This document shows positions 1 through 13,445 of a stretch of 64,000 nucleotides of DNA, in pieces (the first letter of the stretch is position 1; every line of letters starts with the position of its first letter). Below the pieces are notes generated by a model. It saw nothing but the letters and a program-made list of their open reading frames with translations, did not search any database and had not been told where the DNA came from. The stretch lies in NCBI RefSeq assembly GCF_030704535.1, contig NC_081814.1:25956001-26020000 (forward strand). The letters are read 5' to 3'. Made by a program: the position numbers and the translations under genes. Origin of the DNA: Vitis vinifera (lineage: Eukaryota > Streptophyta > Magnoliopsida > Vitales > Vitaceae).

Positions 1-2610
1 GCAAGGATCGCTAGGACCCATAGAAAAATATTGCTCCTTTGTAATCTAATTCTAAAGTTTACTCAACACTTAATTAGAGAGAGCTAACTACATTCCAGTA
101 TCTTATGTCATTATATCGAGATAAGAATTGATTAAGTTCAATTTAATCAATTCCTTTGGTTCGTGACCTACTATCTACTACATGTAAACTCCCTATGAAT
201 TGGTGTCGTAATTTAATGAGGTAAATGTTATCAATCTCAGGAGATTATCTTTCTAATCATTGAGTTTCAAATCATCCTATTATGTGATCAAATTCTATAT
301 TTTAATTCACAAAGAGCATATGTCAAATTCCATTAAAAAAATTATTGCAATGCCACAAATTTCATGATTATAAGTCTTAGGATCACCCAAAGGGACACAC
401 TATTTCAAATCCATGAAATATCATGGTACTTTTATTGAGAATACTTGTTGTCACATGCCTTAATTAATAATGATACAATTCATAGGGAATATATGATTAC
501 ATTAGGATCTTACTTAGAGGTCAAAGCCACTTGGAGACCTTAACATTAGTTTAATATTCTCTCAAAGTTGAGAGTTCATTCAACATAGTAGCTTCACCTT
601 ATATCATGTCTAATGTGCAACCATACACATTAATGCACTCAACATGGGAAACCCATTCTGATGACTAAGACAAGTTATTCTTCCAATTATGAGGTAGTGT
701 ACTACAACCTTAGATTGATTGCCTAAGTCAATGAACTAGTTGTGAACTACTCATCAACTTGCAAGAAACTCATGACTTTGATCTCTTATGCAACTCCTAT
801 TGCACCAAAGTCATGTATAATGCAAATGATGTATACCAAAACGCTCAAATAAATTTTAATGTAATTAATGGATAGAAAAGTGGAAATTAACTTTGTTACA
901 CCGGATCTTTCTTATAAGGACTCTATCCCAATAAAAACTAATTGTACTTTAAAGGAATATTAGTTTGAAGCATCTTTGCACAATGGAGAAATCTTAGGGC
1001 TTTAGTGGAGCTTAAGGATTTTGAATGTAGACAAGATTGTGTGGAATCATGTTATATTTGGCATTTGATTTTCTCTTCCTCTATTTTGGTGCATTTGTTA
1101 TTAATTAATTGCATTATCTCACTCTTGCATTAAATTTGATATTTGGAAAAAAAAAATTTAAAGACTATCATTCAATTCATCTTCACCTCGCTTAAATGAT
1201 CACTTAGGTTTGCTAATTAGAAAGACCGCACAAACTTGTGTTTGGAGAAAATTCCATTATTATTGTGTTTGAGAGGAATTTCGATTAGTTTCTATGCTTA
1301 GAAGTGCACTTTTATAATTATCCTAAGTTTTAAAGAATTTGAGGAACTCAAAGTGCTATCATTTCATTACCCAATGCTTAGAAGGTCTTTACATCTAGAA
1401 TTACACCTTTTTAAATCTACCCATACCCTCCTTAAGCACCTACCTAATCATCCTGAATAAAGTGTTCTCATATTGTTGCTCATATGCAAACAATGCACCT
1501 ATAATTCAAGAAGGTAGAGTGTCTTTACTTCGGCTTTCTGTACTAGTAGTGTTGTACACACAAATTTCATGAAGTCTTGCAAAACAAGCAAAACATAGAA
1601 AAAATATGTGAACAAAACTTTGTATTAAAATTAACTATAGGGTACAATCTTTGTGATGATATTCTCTACAAAAGAATATTCCCACTAATTCAATCACTTT
1701 GATTAATGATCCAATAAACCATGATAAAAGTGTTTTATTTGCTTTAAAGATTAGACAGAAGTCTAGAGTGGTTTTTTTCCCAAATGAACTTATTGAATAG
1801 TGAAGAACATGTGTGTAGGCTTTCACACTTACAATGAGATTTTGTGAAACCTTTTTCTTTTTATAAAGCCTCTTTCTCATATTTAATGGTGAAATTTGAG
1901 AATTAAATTTGGAATGTCCAAAATTTAGTTGCTTAATACAAAGAATTTGATTCCTTGATTTTAGCAATTTGTCTCATTTCTTTAGGAAACTTGTCAACAA
2001 GAGAATATTTATTTTTTATTCTCCTTTCACTTCAATTTGAAGATTTGTTTCATTTGTTTTGGAAATTTGCCAATAGGAAAATATTTATTTCTAATTCTAC
2101 TTAACTTTGATTTTATTTTACAAGACTTGATTTTATAAGACTTGATTTTGTTGTCTTCCAAATTTCACCATGTGTCACTTTTTTATGACATAACATGTTT
2201 GATGTGCAGGACCTATCATGTCAAACCTAAATTTTGTTGAATTGAGAAGTTACAATTTTGAGGAATAATTTAATAGTAAATTAATTCACTAAAATTTTTT
2301 ATGTCTAAAAATGTGTCCACTTCAAGATATCATGCATGTATTTGGTGTTATTACATAACATTAACTTATTGGTTAAGTCGGTTCTCAACGGTTGGGTTTC
2401 TGAACCTTAATAGTCACCTATAGTGCATTAAATACATAACGACTAATGAATCACTTGAATCGGTTGCTTGACCCATATATTATTCTTCCTTTGTTCCTCA
2501 TTTCTCATAAAATTTATATTTAGTTGTTCCAATTCACCCTTTCTCTTATCTTAATCTTTAATCATCTTTCATATTAAGTTATTTCATCATTTATCCTGCC
2601 ATATATTCAA
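1..2610. other. AT-rich intergenic DNA, no gene recognised
   Basis: No open frame here resembles a protein I know, on either strand. The first 1.5 kb is less AT-biased than what follows and reads like the decayed non-coding part of a retroelement, but I found no LTR pair, primer-binding site or domain to support a name. Confidence 0.4.
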
Positions 2611-2616
2611 CAAAAA

Positions 2617-3005
<389 letters not shown>

Positions 3006-4181
3006 AAAAGAGAAATTTCATTTTTTTTTTTAAGCAAGGAACACAATATAATTTTATTTTTCAAAAAAAATATCAATTATTGAAAAATAACACATTTTCC
3101 ATTTTATTTATTTTTGTTAATTTTAGAAACTAAATTTAATCATTACATAACAAAATTTATCTAATTCCTTGCAATATAATATTCAGTGAATACTTTAGGA
3201 TATCATTTATCATTAAAATAATATTTTAAGACATATATCTTATCCATATCAAACTTACTATTTAGATCATTTTCAATTGCTATTCGCAACACCATTTTTA
3301 TTAATGCAGCATTTTACATTCCTAAACTACCCTCTCTTATTCCTTCACCCTCTCTCTCCTCTCCAATCTCACGTCCCAATTGCACCCCTTTTTGATTTTT
3401 TTTTTTTCCCAACCCTCATCTCACATTTTAGCATTTTTTTTATCTTCATTTTCATCTCTACCCACCCACCCCCACCCCCACCCCCACGTCCACGTAAACT
3501 TTGTTTTTCTTTTCTTTTCATTTCTTTTATTTTTTCACACTCAATTGTTTTTCATATTCTTCTTATATTTTAAAACAAAATAATTTCTTTAAATAATAAA
3601 TTATAAAATGATTTTTTCACCAAAAGTATATTATGTAAAATGATTTTATTATATTCAATGTTTTAATGTGAAATTCATAACTCAATTTTTTAAAATAAAA
3701 ATTATTATTAAAATTTTAAATAAATAATATTTAATTGGAATGGTGTTTTAAAAAAATATATTTTTTACTGTGTTCAATATGACTTTTTTTGTAAACCAAA
3801 TAAAAATATTGCATATAATTAGAGATTGATTAAGAATGTGACCAATATAATAATTATTTGTGTATGTGAACTAAAGACTCATAAAACAAAGTATGTAATC
3901 AAGAGCCTAAAAAAAGGTCAAAACATAATGGGACTTAAATCCTACATATGTTCAAAAGTCAATAATTTTTTTTTTCTGTGATTCATAGTCTTAATTAACT
4001 AAAATTTAGGTTTAATATGTTGAGAGGAGATTAGAGAGAGTTCTTTATTAAAAAAAAGTATATGTGGAAAAAAATATGACAAAAAAGTGTTACGTTTAGC
4101 AAAAGAAATATTACGAATAGCAATCCCATTAAAAATCATATCTTTTTAAGGTAAGTCTAAAAGACTTAATTGACTTAGATA
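3006..4181. other. AT-rich spacer with a pyrimidine-rich block
   Basis: No gene seen. About 3310-3550 is strongly C+T rich on the plus strand and includes closely spaced C runs near 3460-3489 (CCCACCCACCCCCACCCC type). Overlapping open frames here are low-complexity products of that bias and are not called as genes. Confidence 0.5.
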
Positions 4182-4605
4182 TGACATAGGATAAGATAAA
4201 ATAATATATCATATCTAATGTTTTATTTATGATAAGTTATTTTATCTTTATGAAGATATATCTTATGTTGTATCAAAGATGTGACTAGAATAAGTAAGGG
4301 ATATATTATCCAACATATCATAAATTTATTAGTTTTATTAAATTTTTAAAATTTTTTATATTACTCATTTGGAAAATAAAAATAACTTGGTAAAAAAAAA
4401 TTAAACAAGAATTTTAAAAAATATGTATAAAACATATTGTAAAATCATACTCATATATTTATTATTTAATACATAAAAATTATTTTTATATATAAAATGG
4501 CATAATATAATTTTTTATTTATAAATTATAAATATTTTAATCATGAATATTATTAATAAATAAATAAAATTATTTATTAAATTTCAAATATTAAGTTCCA
4601 AAATT
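4182..4605. repeat. AT-rich dispersed repeat, copy 2
   Basis: Direct repeat of 2617-3005: same opening GACATAGGATAAGATAA, same ATAAATTTATT, same TATAAATTATAAATATTTTAAT block and a matching AATATTATTAATAA stretch, without the large (AT)n expansion. Confidence 0.5.
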
Positions 4606-5500
4606 TTCATATATATTCAAATAGGGTTACAATGATTAGAGAGAAAGAAAAACTTAATCAAGATATATTCAATTATTGTCATATATACCACATTCAAATT
4701 TTGAATTATTATTATTATTATTATTAATTATGAAAAGAAAAACACATCAGTTATTAATTATTGGAAATAAATTTGCCAAATAATCTAACGTTGGTTACGG
4801 TTGGTAGAAAAGGAAGCTTCCTTTTCAGGCCCAACACTTGTCCATGTGCTCCACTCTTTAATTTTTTTTTCTTTTTCTTTTATACTTGGAATATCCTATA
4901 AGAATATTCACATAGAATATTCTAGAAACCCTTTTAATTTTGTTTTTTTCAAAATATAATTCTCTATGGACCATGACACTAAGGATGAAAGATGCTGTCA
5001 CTTGCTTCCATGATGTGAAAAAACCCTAGATTGTGTGGACCCATTTGCCCTTCCTTATCACAAAAACATATTTTAAAAATATAGTATATAATCTTGAAGT
5101 AAAATAATTTTCAAAATAAAGTATCTTAGTCACCAATTACGATTTAAATCATTTTAAAAAAAAATTTGTAGTTACCAATTACATAGATATTCAAGTGGAT
5201 AATACGGTAATAATTTCGAAATTATTGTGAGAATTAAATTATTTTATAAAATTATTGTTTTAAAGAAATTATATTACAAATTTTCATAATATTTTTAAAA
5301 TAATTAATATAAATATATATAAGATAATAATATAAAAAATTGAGAAAAATATTATTTTAGATCTATTAATTTTTTTTTAAAAAAGGTATACAACATTTAT
5401 TACAAAGGAAATAAAAAGCAAAAAAGGAAAAAGAAAGAGAACACTTTATTTTCCTTTTTTTTTAAAAAAAAAAAGGAAAAGAGAAAGAGTTTGAAGAGAG
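4606..5500. other. AT-rich spacer upstream of the DUF829 gene
   Basis: No gene recognised. The last 100 bases become purine-rich (AAAAAGGAAAAAG type) and run into the GC-richer leader region of the next gene. Confidence 0.4.
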
Positions 5501-6054
5501 AAAGAAATCGAAAAGAATGGGGAAGCGAGAGAGGTGAGAAGCCCAAGAAATCAGCATTAATCACGCCCCATCCCCTCTCTCATCAATCTGGACTTGGTTT
5601 CTTTCTCTCTCGTTTCTTTTACCCGCTCGGCTTCTCTTCAACGTCGTCGTCGAATCCTTGATTTTCTATCAGGCGAGTGTCTTGGATTAAAGGGTGAAAT
5701 GATGATTCCAAGCCATTTTCGTTCCCATTTTTTATTAATTTGTGTTGCGGATTAGAAATTTTTTAAACCGCTCGTGATTTTGATTTTGATTATTTATTTA
5801 TAAATTTCGTCGCCGGTGGGTGGGATTGATCGGAGTCGGGGAGTACGACTGGGTTTTGAATATTGGGCCCAATTGAAAATGGGCAAAACGGTCATTTTGC
5901 TTTTGCGTAACCGTGTTGGTCGTCCTTCAGGGTCAAATCCGACTTTTCATATTGCTGGTTTCCCAAACCGACGGAGTTGTGGCACATCGTTAGCTTTCAA
6001 ATCACCAAAGATTTAGGAAACGTAGAAGGGGCGATGACCATCCATCGTTGTCCA

Positions 6055-6063
6055 ACACGTGGC
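6055..6063 (+). promoter_or_regulatory. ABRE/G-box-like site (ACACGTGGC)
   Basis: ACACGTGGC matches the ABA-response element core ACGTGGC exactly. It lies about 790 bp before the coding ATG, in the leader or promoter. A single copy can occur by chance, so function is inference. Confidence 0.35.
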
Positions 6064-6390
6064 ACGTTTCTATACGTTGGATTTTGTTTCTTTATTGGCT
6101 TATTTTTTTATAATTACTTCGTATTTATGTTCTTGCAGAATTGAGGATTGACATTGACGCACGCTATAAGGGAGAAGCTTCTGAGTTGGTGCGTGTGGTC
6201 GGGCTGTCAATTGGACAGCCCCATTTTATTGAACAAAGTCCAATTCCAGGTAAGGCGGATGTGGTGATTCTTTGAATTTTTGACTTGTTTTTCATGTTTT
6301 CCTCATGTTTATTGATTCAGTTTTGAAGTATTTGTCTCTTCAAATATTGGAGTTGGTGGGGGCGTTTGGTTGATTATTTTAGCCTTCTGG

Positions 6391-6775
6391 GTCAGGTTCA
6401 AATTCACAGTGCGTTGTGATTTTGTACAGAGATCGGTGTCATTGTAGTTTTTACCTTTTTAGGTCTTCTTCAAGTTCACAATTCTTTTTTATTTTGTGTA
6501 TTTTGTGTTGGGATTGGGTTCGTTGTGGTATTTGGCCATCTGTGTCATCGTCAAAATCATATTCCTTTGTGAATTTGTGGAAGGGTTCGTATCATTGTAG
6601 TTTTTGGCTTTTTGGGTCATCTTCAAATTCACAGTTCTTTCTGATTTTGTGTTGGAGTTAGATTCATTTGGGTTTGTGGCCTTCCGGGTCATCTTCAAAT
6701 CCTCAATTCTTTTGATTTTGTGCAGGGGTTGGTGTCATTGTAGTCTTTTGCATCCTGGGTGATCATCGAATTCAC
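6391..6775 (+). repeat. Degenerate 72-bp tandem repeat in the leader
   Basis: Six degenerate units. The marker GTCATCTTCAAA or close variants fall at 6391, 6463, 6544, 6616, 6688 and 6759, giving spacings of 72, 81, 72, 72 and 71. Each unit also carries versions of CATTGTAGTTTTTG, GGCCTTCTGGG and ATTCTTTTGATTTTGTG. The array ends about 80 bp before the coding start. The open frames it generates on both strands are repeat artefacts. Confidence 0.8.
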
Positions 6776-6854
6776 ATGATTGATATCCGTGTTGGGTTGA
6801 ATGAAGATTGTTTGATATTGGTATGAGAGATTTTTGTGGTATTGTTTGTCAATT

Positions 6855-9056
6855 ATGGGTTCCATGTCCGGAATCCTTCAACGCCCTCTTATTGCCGCCA
6901 CTGCCGTTGCTGTAGCTTCTGTCTCCTCTGATCTATCCGACAAATTGCAGCCTCTAAAGTCATCTGAAACTAGTTCTACCTTGAAACCGATTTGTGATAG
7001 TCCGGCACAAGAATCAAAGTCATCATGGGTGTCTCACATATCTCTCTCCAAGCTTTCAAATTTCTCCTTTGTTTCAAGGGTTAGGGTGCCTGTACCTCAT
7101 ATTAATTATTATCCAGTTCCTAATTCGCCTTCCGGTTTTGCTCCAAATTTGTTATCTTCTTCAGTTGTTTCTTCCCCAACTCTGATCAATTTATATCAGT
7201 CTGCAGAGTTGGCCAAAGCCCCAAAGCCAACTACATTTAAACATAGTATACCTGCCTTGGCCTCTGATGTTTTGTATAGATGGCATTTACCCGACCCTAA
7301 TGCTTGTGATGTTTTGGAGGATTCTGATTGTTCATCGGTGAAGTCTAGGACAGTGGTAGTTTTGCTTGGATGGTTGGGAGCGAGGCAGAAACATTTGAAA
7401 AGATATGCAGAGTTGTATACATCAATGGGGTTTCATGCTATTACTTTTACTTTTCCCATGGCTGAGGTTCTTAGTTACAAGGTTGGCGGAAAAGCCGAGC
7501 AGAATGTAGACTTGCTTGTAAACCATCTGGCTGAATGGCTAGAAGAGGAGCATGGGAAGAACTTGGTTTTTCACACTTTTAGCAACACCGGATGGTTAAT
7601 GTAATCTCTATTTCTTGCTCTATTTTTTGTTTCCCATACTGCTGTGAAAATTGGATTTTTGCATGATACATCTTATTGGATCTTTATCCATGTAGATATG
7701 GAGCCATTCTGGAGAAGTTTCAGAAGCAGGATCCATCTTTAATGGGAAGAATTAAGGGTTGCATTGTGGATTCTGCTCCTGTTGCAGCCCCCGACCCACA
7801 GGTAAATGATGCTTGCAGTTGTATAAGATTTACTTGCTATCCTAATCATTTCACACACACCACATAGCCAGGGCATAGACCTAATTTGCAGTGCCCTTTT
7901 GACCACTTTGTAATGTTTCATACCCTGAAAAATATGAACAATGATGTGTCATTCAAACTGCTGAAACTTGATTGACAACAGAAAATTGATTCTGTGATCA
8001 TGTGTACAATTATCATTTGAACACCCATAACTATTTGATGGCAGTATGGCCACAATCAGCATGTTAGTGGTCCTTAACATCTGTACATTTGCTACCCATA
8101 ACTCTTTGGCAGAAGTATGGCACGACATGAGCTAATTAAGCTGGCTTTGTCAGGAGTGCTAACCTGCTATACATGTGTCATGTTTTTGCACTGACATTGT
8201 CATATGAAGTTTGTTCTGTAATTAGTTTCCTGGTCCCTGCTCTGTCCAATCACAAAATTCCCTCCTGTAAAGTCGTTTAACACCAATTACTTAAAGAGTT
8301 TCTTTACTTTTTCAATGTTTTCGGATGCTTTCTGCATTTTGTAATGTATCTAAAACACGGAAATTTTCTTTTGCTGAACTCCTTATTTCTTTTATTAGGT
8401 CTGGGCCTCTGGATTCTCTGCTGCATTTCTGAAAACACGTAGTGTTGCTACAAAAGGAACTATTAGATATGATGAATCAGGCATGGAGGAATTTGTTGAC
8501 AGGAAAGCTGTTGCAGAACCCAAACCTGCGATAACCGAAGCTGCATTGCTAGTAGTTCTAGAGAAGTTCTTTCAGGTGGTTTTGAATCTTCCTTCAGTTA
8601 ACAGGTAAATGACAACTGTCTCTTAACTATATTCATCCTGAGCATTACTTGTTCCATGGACCCAATTTTCAATGGCAATATCTAAACCAGGAGAAAGGCT
8701 TTGTTGGTTATGATCTTGTATGCTTCATTGAACGGTCTCTTCATTGGTGAACATGGAATTTATATATCCTTCTGTTAAAACACAGGAGGCTCTCTGATGT
8801 GCTGGGGCAACTGTCATTGGGACAACCCAACTGTCCACAGCTATACATATACAGCTCTGCAGACAGAGTCATCCCTGCAGGGTCCGTGGAAACGTTCATA
8901 GAAGAGCAGCGGAAGGCTGGGCGTGAGGTCAGGGCATGCAACTTCATCTCAACACCCCATGTGGATCATTTCCGAAATGACCCTAAACTCTATACTTCCC
9001 AGCTCACCCAGTTTCTGGATGACTATGTGCTCAACTGTTGCAAGTGTTCTTCCTAA
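6855..9056 (+). CDS. DUF829 / TMEM53-type alpha/beta-hydrolase, 442 aa
   Basis: Four exons by splice sites and frame: 6855-7600, 7696-7801, 8399-8604, 8786-9056 (1,329 bp, 442 aa). All introns are GT-AG and phases agree. The ATG at 6855 is preferred over the in-frame one at 6834 because the latter adds only seven hydrophobic residues. The product fits the plant DUF829 (TMEM53) family of alpha/beta-hydrolase-fold proteins: strand-turn region VVVLLGWLGARQKHL near residue 175; a nucleophile-elbow-like SNTGW with Ser about 243; SSADRVIP with Asp about 379; and HVDHF with His about 411-414, giving a plausible Ser-Asp-His set. The first 45 residues are Ser/Ala-rich and could be an organelle-targeting segment. 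Substrate and partners are unknown; animal TMEM53 sits in the nuclear envelope. Gene and family call are secure, enzymatic activity is not shown. Confidence 0.9.
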
Positions 9057-10412
9057 ATCAGATGACTAAACCACCATTGATCCTGACTGTCATTCTTTTT
9101 TTTTTTTTTCCCATAAATTATACAGACACAGCTTATACTTCATTCCTTGGTGTAGAGGTTGTTGCATGCAACGAGCTGAACAATAGGCCATTAACCATTC
9201 TTTGAGCTTGGTTAGATGTGATAAAAACTTGTCAAATATCAAATATGTGAACAGTTATAATTCATCCAATACAAATCAGTCTTTGAAGGATTAATTCATA
9301 GTTTATTGATTATTTCTTAGCAAGTTTGATGCAGAAAGACGTGTTAGTTTTGGGAAGGTCTCACTTTCAATCATATTGTTCCATGTTGGGTGTGCATTGC
9401 ATGTGGTGTACGGAAGGTTTAGGAAGCCATTATTGAGAAGCTTGATGAAGTTCTTTGGGAGCATTTATTTGAGCGGCAGCTTGATGCTCCCTTGTTCATC
9501 ACATGGGGTTGCCACTCGGCAGGTCGGGTCGGGTCGGGTTTGTGGTCAATTTGAACTCAATTCCTAATATAATTTGAATATAACATCCAAGTTTAACTCA
9601 ATCTCACTTTCTAAACTTATGATTGAATTCATCAAGTTAGACTTGGATCGATCGGGGTTGGGGTTATATTATACGAGGGTTTTATTATAAATCTCTTTTT
9701 CAATTCATTTTTATATATATTTAAGAAAAAGTAATAAATTCTTCTATCTTTCTAGCAAAATAACTAATACAAAATATATCATTAACTTGTAATTATTTTT
9801 AAAAAATGTTTTAAACCGACAAGGTCAAATGTATTTAGTCACAACCTTATGGTGCACATTTAATATTTTTAATTATTTCTCACTTATTTATGAAAGGGCC
9901 CATCCCATATGTCCAAATCTAATCATTTTGTAACCATTGTCAATAAAATGTCCTTAAATGCTTGAGCTTTTTCGTTATTGATTTATTTTATCCCTAATAA
10001 ATTGTTTTTCTAATTATTTAGTAATTGCATTGGTTAATAATGCATTTGTGTACCACGTGTCGAGATATGATTGGCTCGAAACCCTTTCCCCCACAACAGA
10101 CACCAAAACATGCTGAGAACAAAGAGCATGGAGTACATGCCCAAAAAATATTGTCGCCAAATGTCCACCTTGTAACCACCAGCGTGGGCCCAGCCCAACA
10201 ACCTTCCGACCCAAAAAGCCCAACAACCATATACTCACCAGACGAGGGTATTCTAGTAATTTCACTCCCACTTTCCTCCGCTTTATCCTCCTTCTGGCCT
10301 TCCGTCGAAGAGCAGATTAGGGTTTCGATTAGCCCTAATCCTCCATTTCGAAATTAGGGTATTGTTTTCTCTCTTCCCCCTGGGGTTGGGTTCTGGGATT
10401 TCTTCGTCGTCA
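9057..10412. other. Intergenic region between DUF829 and F-box/RNI genes
   Basis: Contains the 3' flank of the DUF829 gene, an AT-rich stretch, and a short (GGTCG)n run at about 9521-9539 that could form a G-quadruplex. The last 400 bp are GC-richer and belong to the promoter/5' UTR of the next gene. No additional coding gene is supported. Confidence 0.45.
10053..10061 (+). promoter_or_regulatory. G-box/ABRE-like site (CCACGTGTC)
   Basis: CCACGTGTC contains a perfect CACGTG core and lies about 350 bp upstream of the F-box/RNI start codon, in the proximal promoter. Functional use is inferred only from motif and position. Confidence 0.35.
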
Positions 10413-13400
10413 ATGGCGGGGGTGGAGGAGGCATCTGGGGTTTGCATCAACGAGGCGCTGACGGACGACGAGCTCCGGGCGGTTCTGGCGAAATTGCAGA
10501 GCGACAAGGACAAGGAGGTCTTCGGGTTGGTTTGCAAGAGATGGCTACATTTGCAGAGCACCGAGAGGAAGAAGCTGTGCGCCAGGGCGGGGCCTCTCAT
10601 GCTTCGCAAGATGGCTGCGAGGTTCTCGCGGTTGGTTGAGCTGGACCTGTCGCAGTCCATTTCCCGATCCTTTTACCCCGGCGTCACGGACTCCGATCTC
10701 AAGGTTATTGCAGATGGGTTCGGTTGTTTGCGCGTGCTTGGCTTGCAGCATTGCAGAGGTAATTTTTGGTTTTAGAATGGTTTTCTGTTTGTTTCAGTTC
10801 AAAATGTATGTGCTCGTCTTTTTTGTTGAGAAGGAAATGATGGAATTTGAGTGTTTGGTACTAAATTTGTGATTTTGTGCTTGTTTTTGGTTCTAAATTT
10901 GGGATTTTGTTGTAGGAAGTGTGTGATGTCTGACTGAAATGGCGGAAATGTTAAGTTTTTGCGTGGGTAGAGAGAACTTGTTAAGGAAGCCCTAGAAATA
11001 TAAAAATGAATGGAGAGACGCCGAGCTATTTTTGTTTATTCCAAAATCGGTGGATTAAACTATTTCATCTTGGTGTAGCATAAAAGCGTTACCCAAGAGA
11101 AGTAGAAAAAATTAGCCAATTGTCGAGTAAAAGGGAAAAAAGAGGTGTAGATTCATATTGACCGGGTAGTCTCCAAAATATTCAGTGACTAAATTAATTA
11201 TTCTTTACAAAGTGGGATGGATGTACTTTAGGATTTCTAATGGGAACTATAGTTCCTAGAATAGCTGACTAAGGTTTGCTGATTAAAAGGCTTGAGGAAG
11301 TTGCTGCCTTTTGGAAAGGAAGGTATATTAAGCAACTGCTATAGGTACTGCTCCTACATGGATGAAAACCATCTTGTTAGTGCTTTAATTAAAAAACCCC
11401 TTTGAATGCTCTTAGTTTTACTAATGCGATCAAGTTTAGCATGTGTCAAATGGTACTTTTTATTAGGCTTTGGAAGTCATGTAATTGAAAATAAATCTCC
11501 TCATTCCCTGGTTGGACGTAAAATCGTGTTACTTTTACCTTCTTGTGAAATTTTACAAAAATTATGTTTATGATTGAGGATGTCTTTATGGTAGGGAAAC
11601 AGCCTCTTGGAAATGTACCTTCATTACCAAAGTAATAATGGCGGTTCTTTACATGCCGGATGCCCCAAAACCAAATCTGTTGGTTTCTCATCTGGGTAAT
11701 CCGGGTTATATGGGTTTGATTACAGAGACTGTAGGTCTGAGATTGTACAGATTTTCTCTGAAGTACCTCGCATTAGTTAGGTCATACAGGCTGAGATATT
11801 ATCTTTTGTGGAAGGTATTAAGGAGGCACACCTTGATGAAGACTTGAGATCTCACGATGGAGGACTTAAGAGAGTTCATCTCATGGTCCTCTCAAGGTAG
11901 GAGAAGCCCATGGAGGTATGTCATGCTGGATCATGAATTTCCCAAAAGACATGGATTGAGGGGTGCAGGGCCAATAGTTTGACTAAGAGGGAAGTGTCCT
12001 CCTATGTAGGGTTTTTTGGGGGTTTCTTCCTTATTGGCCATCTTGACTATGTTTGCTTGGGAGATTTTGTCCAGCTGCATGTTAGATCTTGAAGCCCTTG
12101 TATATCTTATCATTTTTTCTATTTGGTTTTTTCTTATCAATAATAATATATATATATTTTCTCAATGCTGTTCTGTTTGAATGAGGAAGAATCGCCTTAT
12201 TAGAATTTAGTATGTTGTATATGTCTTAAATTGGAAGAACTAATCGATTCTAGGAATGTGAATGGTTGAAGGATTTTGTTGGTTCTTATTGCTGATGAAG
12301 CAGGTTACACTTTACAGTAGGTTCTGTTGAATTTCTGGTCTCTATGTGAGAAGTTGAAATTGTTGTTGACCTTTTTCTTCTTTCAGCATTAATTTTTCTG
12401 TATAGTCTTTCCTTTTTCTTGTGAATGTATTTACCTGAAGAAATTTGTTGGTGCATTTTTTCTTTTTAGGTTTATTATTTTTATTTTAATTTTGGATTTT
12501 TCAGGATGCTATATCGTTAATATTTATGTTATTTATCCTTGGTTTACAGGTATTACTGATGTTGGACTCATGGCAATTGGACGTAATCTTTCTCATCTAC
12601 AGTCTCTAGATGTATCCTATTGCAGAAAGCTAACAGACAAGGGGTTGTCAGCAATTGCTGAGAGCTGTTGTGACCTAAGAAGCCTGCATCTTGCTGGCTG
12701 CAGGTCTGTTAATGACAAAGTATTAGAAGCTCTTTCCAAGAACTGTCACAATCTGGAAGAGTTGGGCCTGCAAGGATGCACCTACATAACTGACTCAGGG
12801 CTTACATTTCTTGTTAAGGGATGTCAACGGATGAAGTTCTTAGACATCAATAAATGCAGCAATATTAGCGATATTGGGGTTTGCAGTGTTTCAATATCTT
12901 GTTCGTGTTCTCTCAAGACACTAAAGTTATTAGATTGCTACAAAGTTGGGGATGAATCGGTATTGTCCTTGGCCCAATTCTGTAAAAATCTGGAGACTCT
13001 CATCATTGGTGGTTGCCGGGACATTTCTGATGAGTCAGTAAAATCATTGGCCATTGCTGCTTGTAGTCACAGCCTGAAGAACCTGCGAATGGACTGGTGT
13101 TTAAATATATCTGACCTGTCATTGAATTGTATCTTCTGTAATTGTAGGAATCTAGAGGCTCTTGATATTGGATGCTGTGAGGAGGTGACAGATGCTGCTT
13201 TTCAGGGACTAAACAAAGGTGGAAGTAAGTTGGGATTGAAAGTTTTGAAGGTCAGCAACTGTCCGAAAATAACAGTGGCAGGGATAGGCTTGCTTTTGGA
13301 CTCATGCAACTCTCTAGAATACCTTGATGTGAGGTCATGCCCGCATGTTACAGAGGCAGGTTGTGATCAAGCTGGATTACAGTTTCCTGAATGTTGTAAA

Positions 13401-13445
13401 GTGAATTTTTTGGGTAGTTTATCAGAGCCAGATGTCCTAGTTTGA
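10413..13445 (+). CDS. F-box-like/LRR (RNI, AMN1-type) protein, 413 aa
   Basis: Two exons, 10413-10758 and 12550-13445, joined by a 1.79-kb GT-AG intron in phase 1 (1,242 bp, 413 aa). The N-terminus (about residues 10-50) has a degenerate F-box-like helix set with LVCKRWL, and the rest is a run of cysteine-rich LRRs of the AMN1/RNI kind (repeats such as LDVSYCRKLTDKGL, LGLQGCTYITDSGL, LDIGCCEEVTDAAF). Length and motif order match Arabidopsis At5g23340 (about 405 aa), from memory. Such proteins usually act as substrate receptors of SCF ubiquitin ligases, but the divergent F-box leaves SKP1 binding unproven. An in-frame ATG at 10362 would add 17 residues; 10413 fits the family better. GEM-like genes follow downstream, as in Arabidopsis. 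Confidence 0.92.
10759..12549. other. 1.79-kb intron of the F-box/RNI gene
   Basis: Begins GTAATT and ends TTTACAG. No second gene is evident. A stretch near 12060-12150 ending in TTTTTTCTTATCAATAATAA resembles the tail of a plant LINE in sense orientation, but it is too short to call. Confidence 0.6.

Larger units (their letters stand above)
5520..6854 (+). promoter_or_regulatory. Leader/5' flank of the DUF829 gene
   Basis: Base composition changes at about 5500 from AT-rich to CT-rich (TCTCTCGTTTC, CGTCGTCGTCG), as at many plant 5' UTRs. The coding ATG is at 6855, so a long leader, probably with one or more introns, is likely; TTCTTGCAG near 6139 and TTGTGCAG near 6725 are possible acceptors. 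The transcription start and leader splicing cannot be fixed from sequence alone. A short open frame at 5816-6016 lies inside and could be an upstream ORF or intron. Confidence 0.45.

Noticed and set aside
10014-10357. Frames on both strands just upstream of the F-box/RNI gene
   Set aside because: They overlap the promoter/5' UTR, show no domain and are antisense or upstream shadows.
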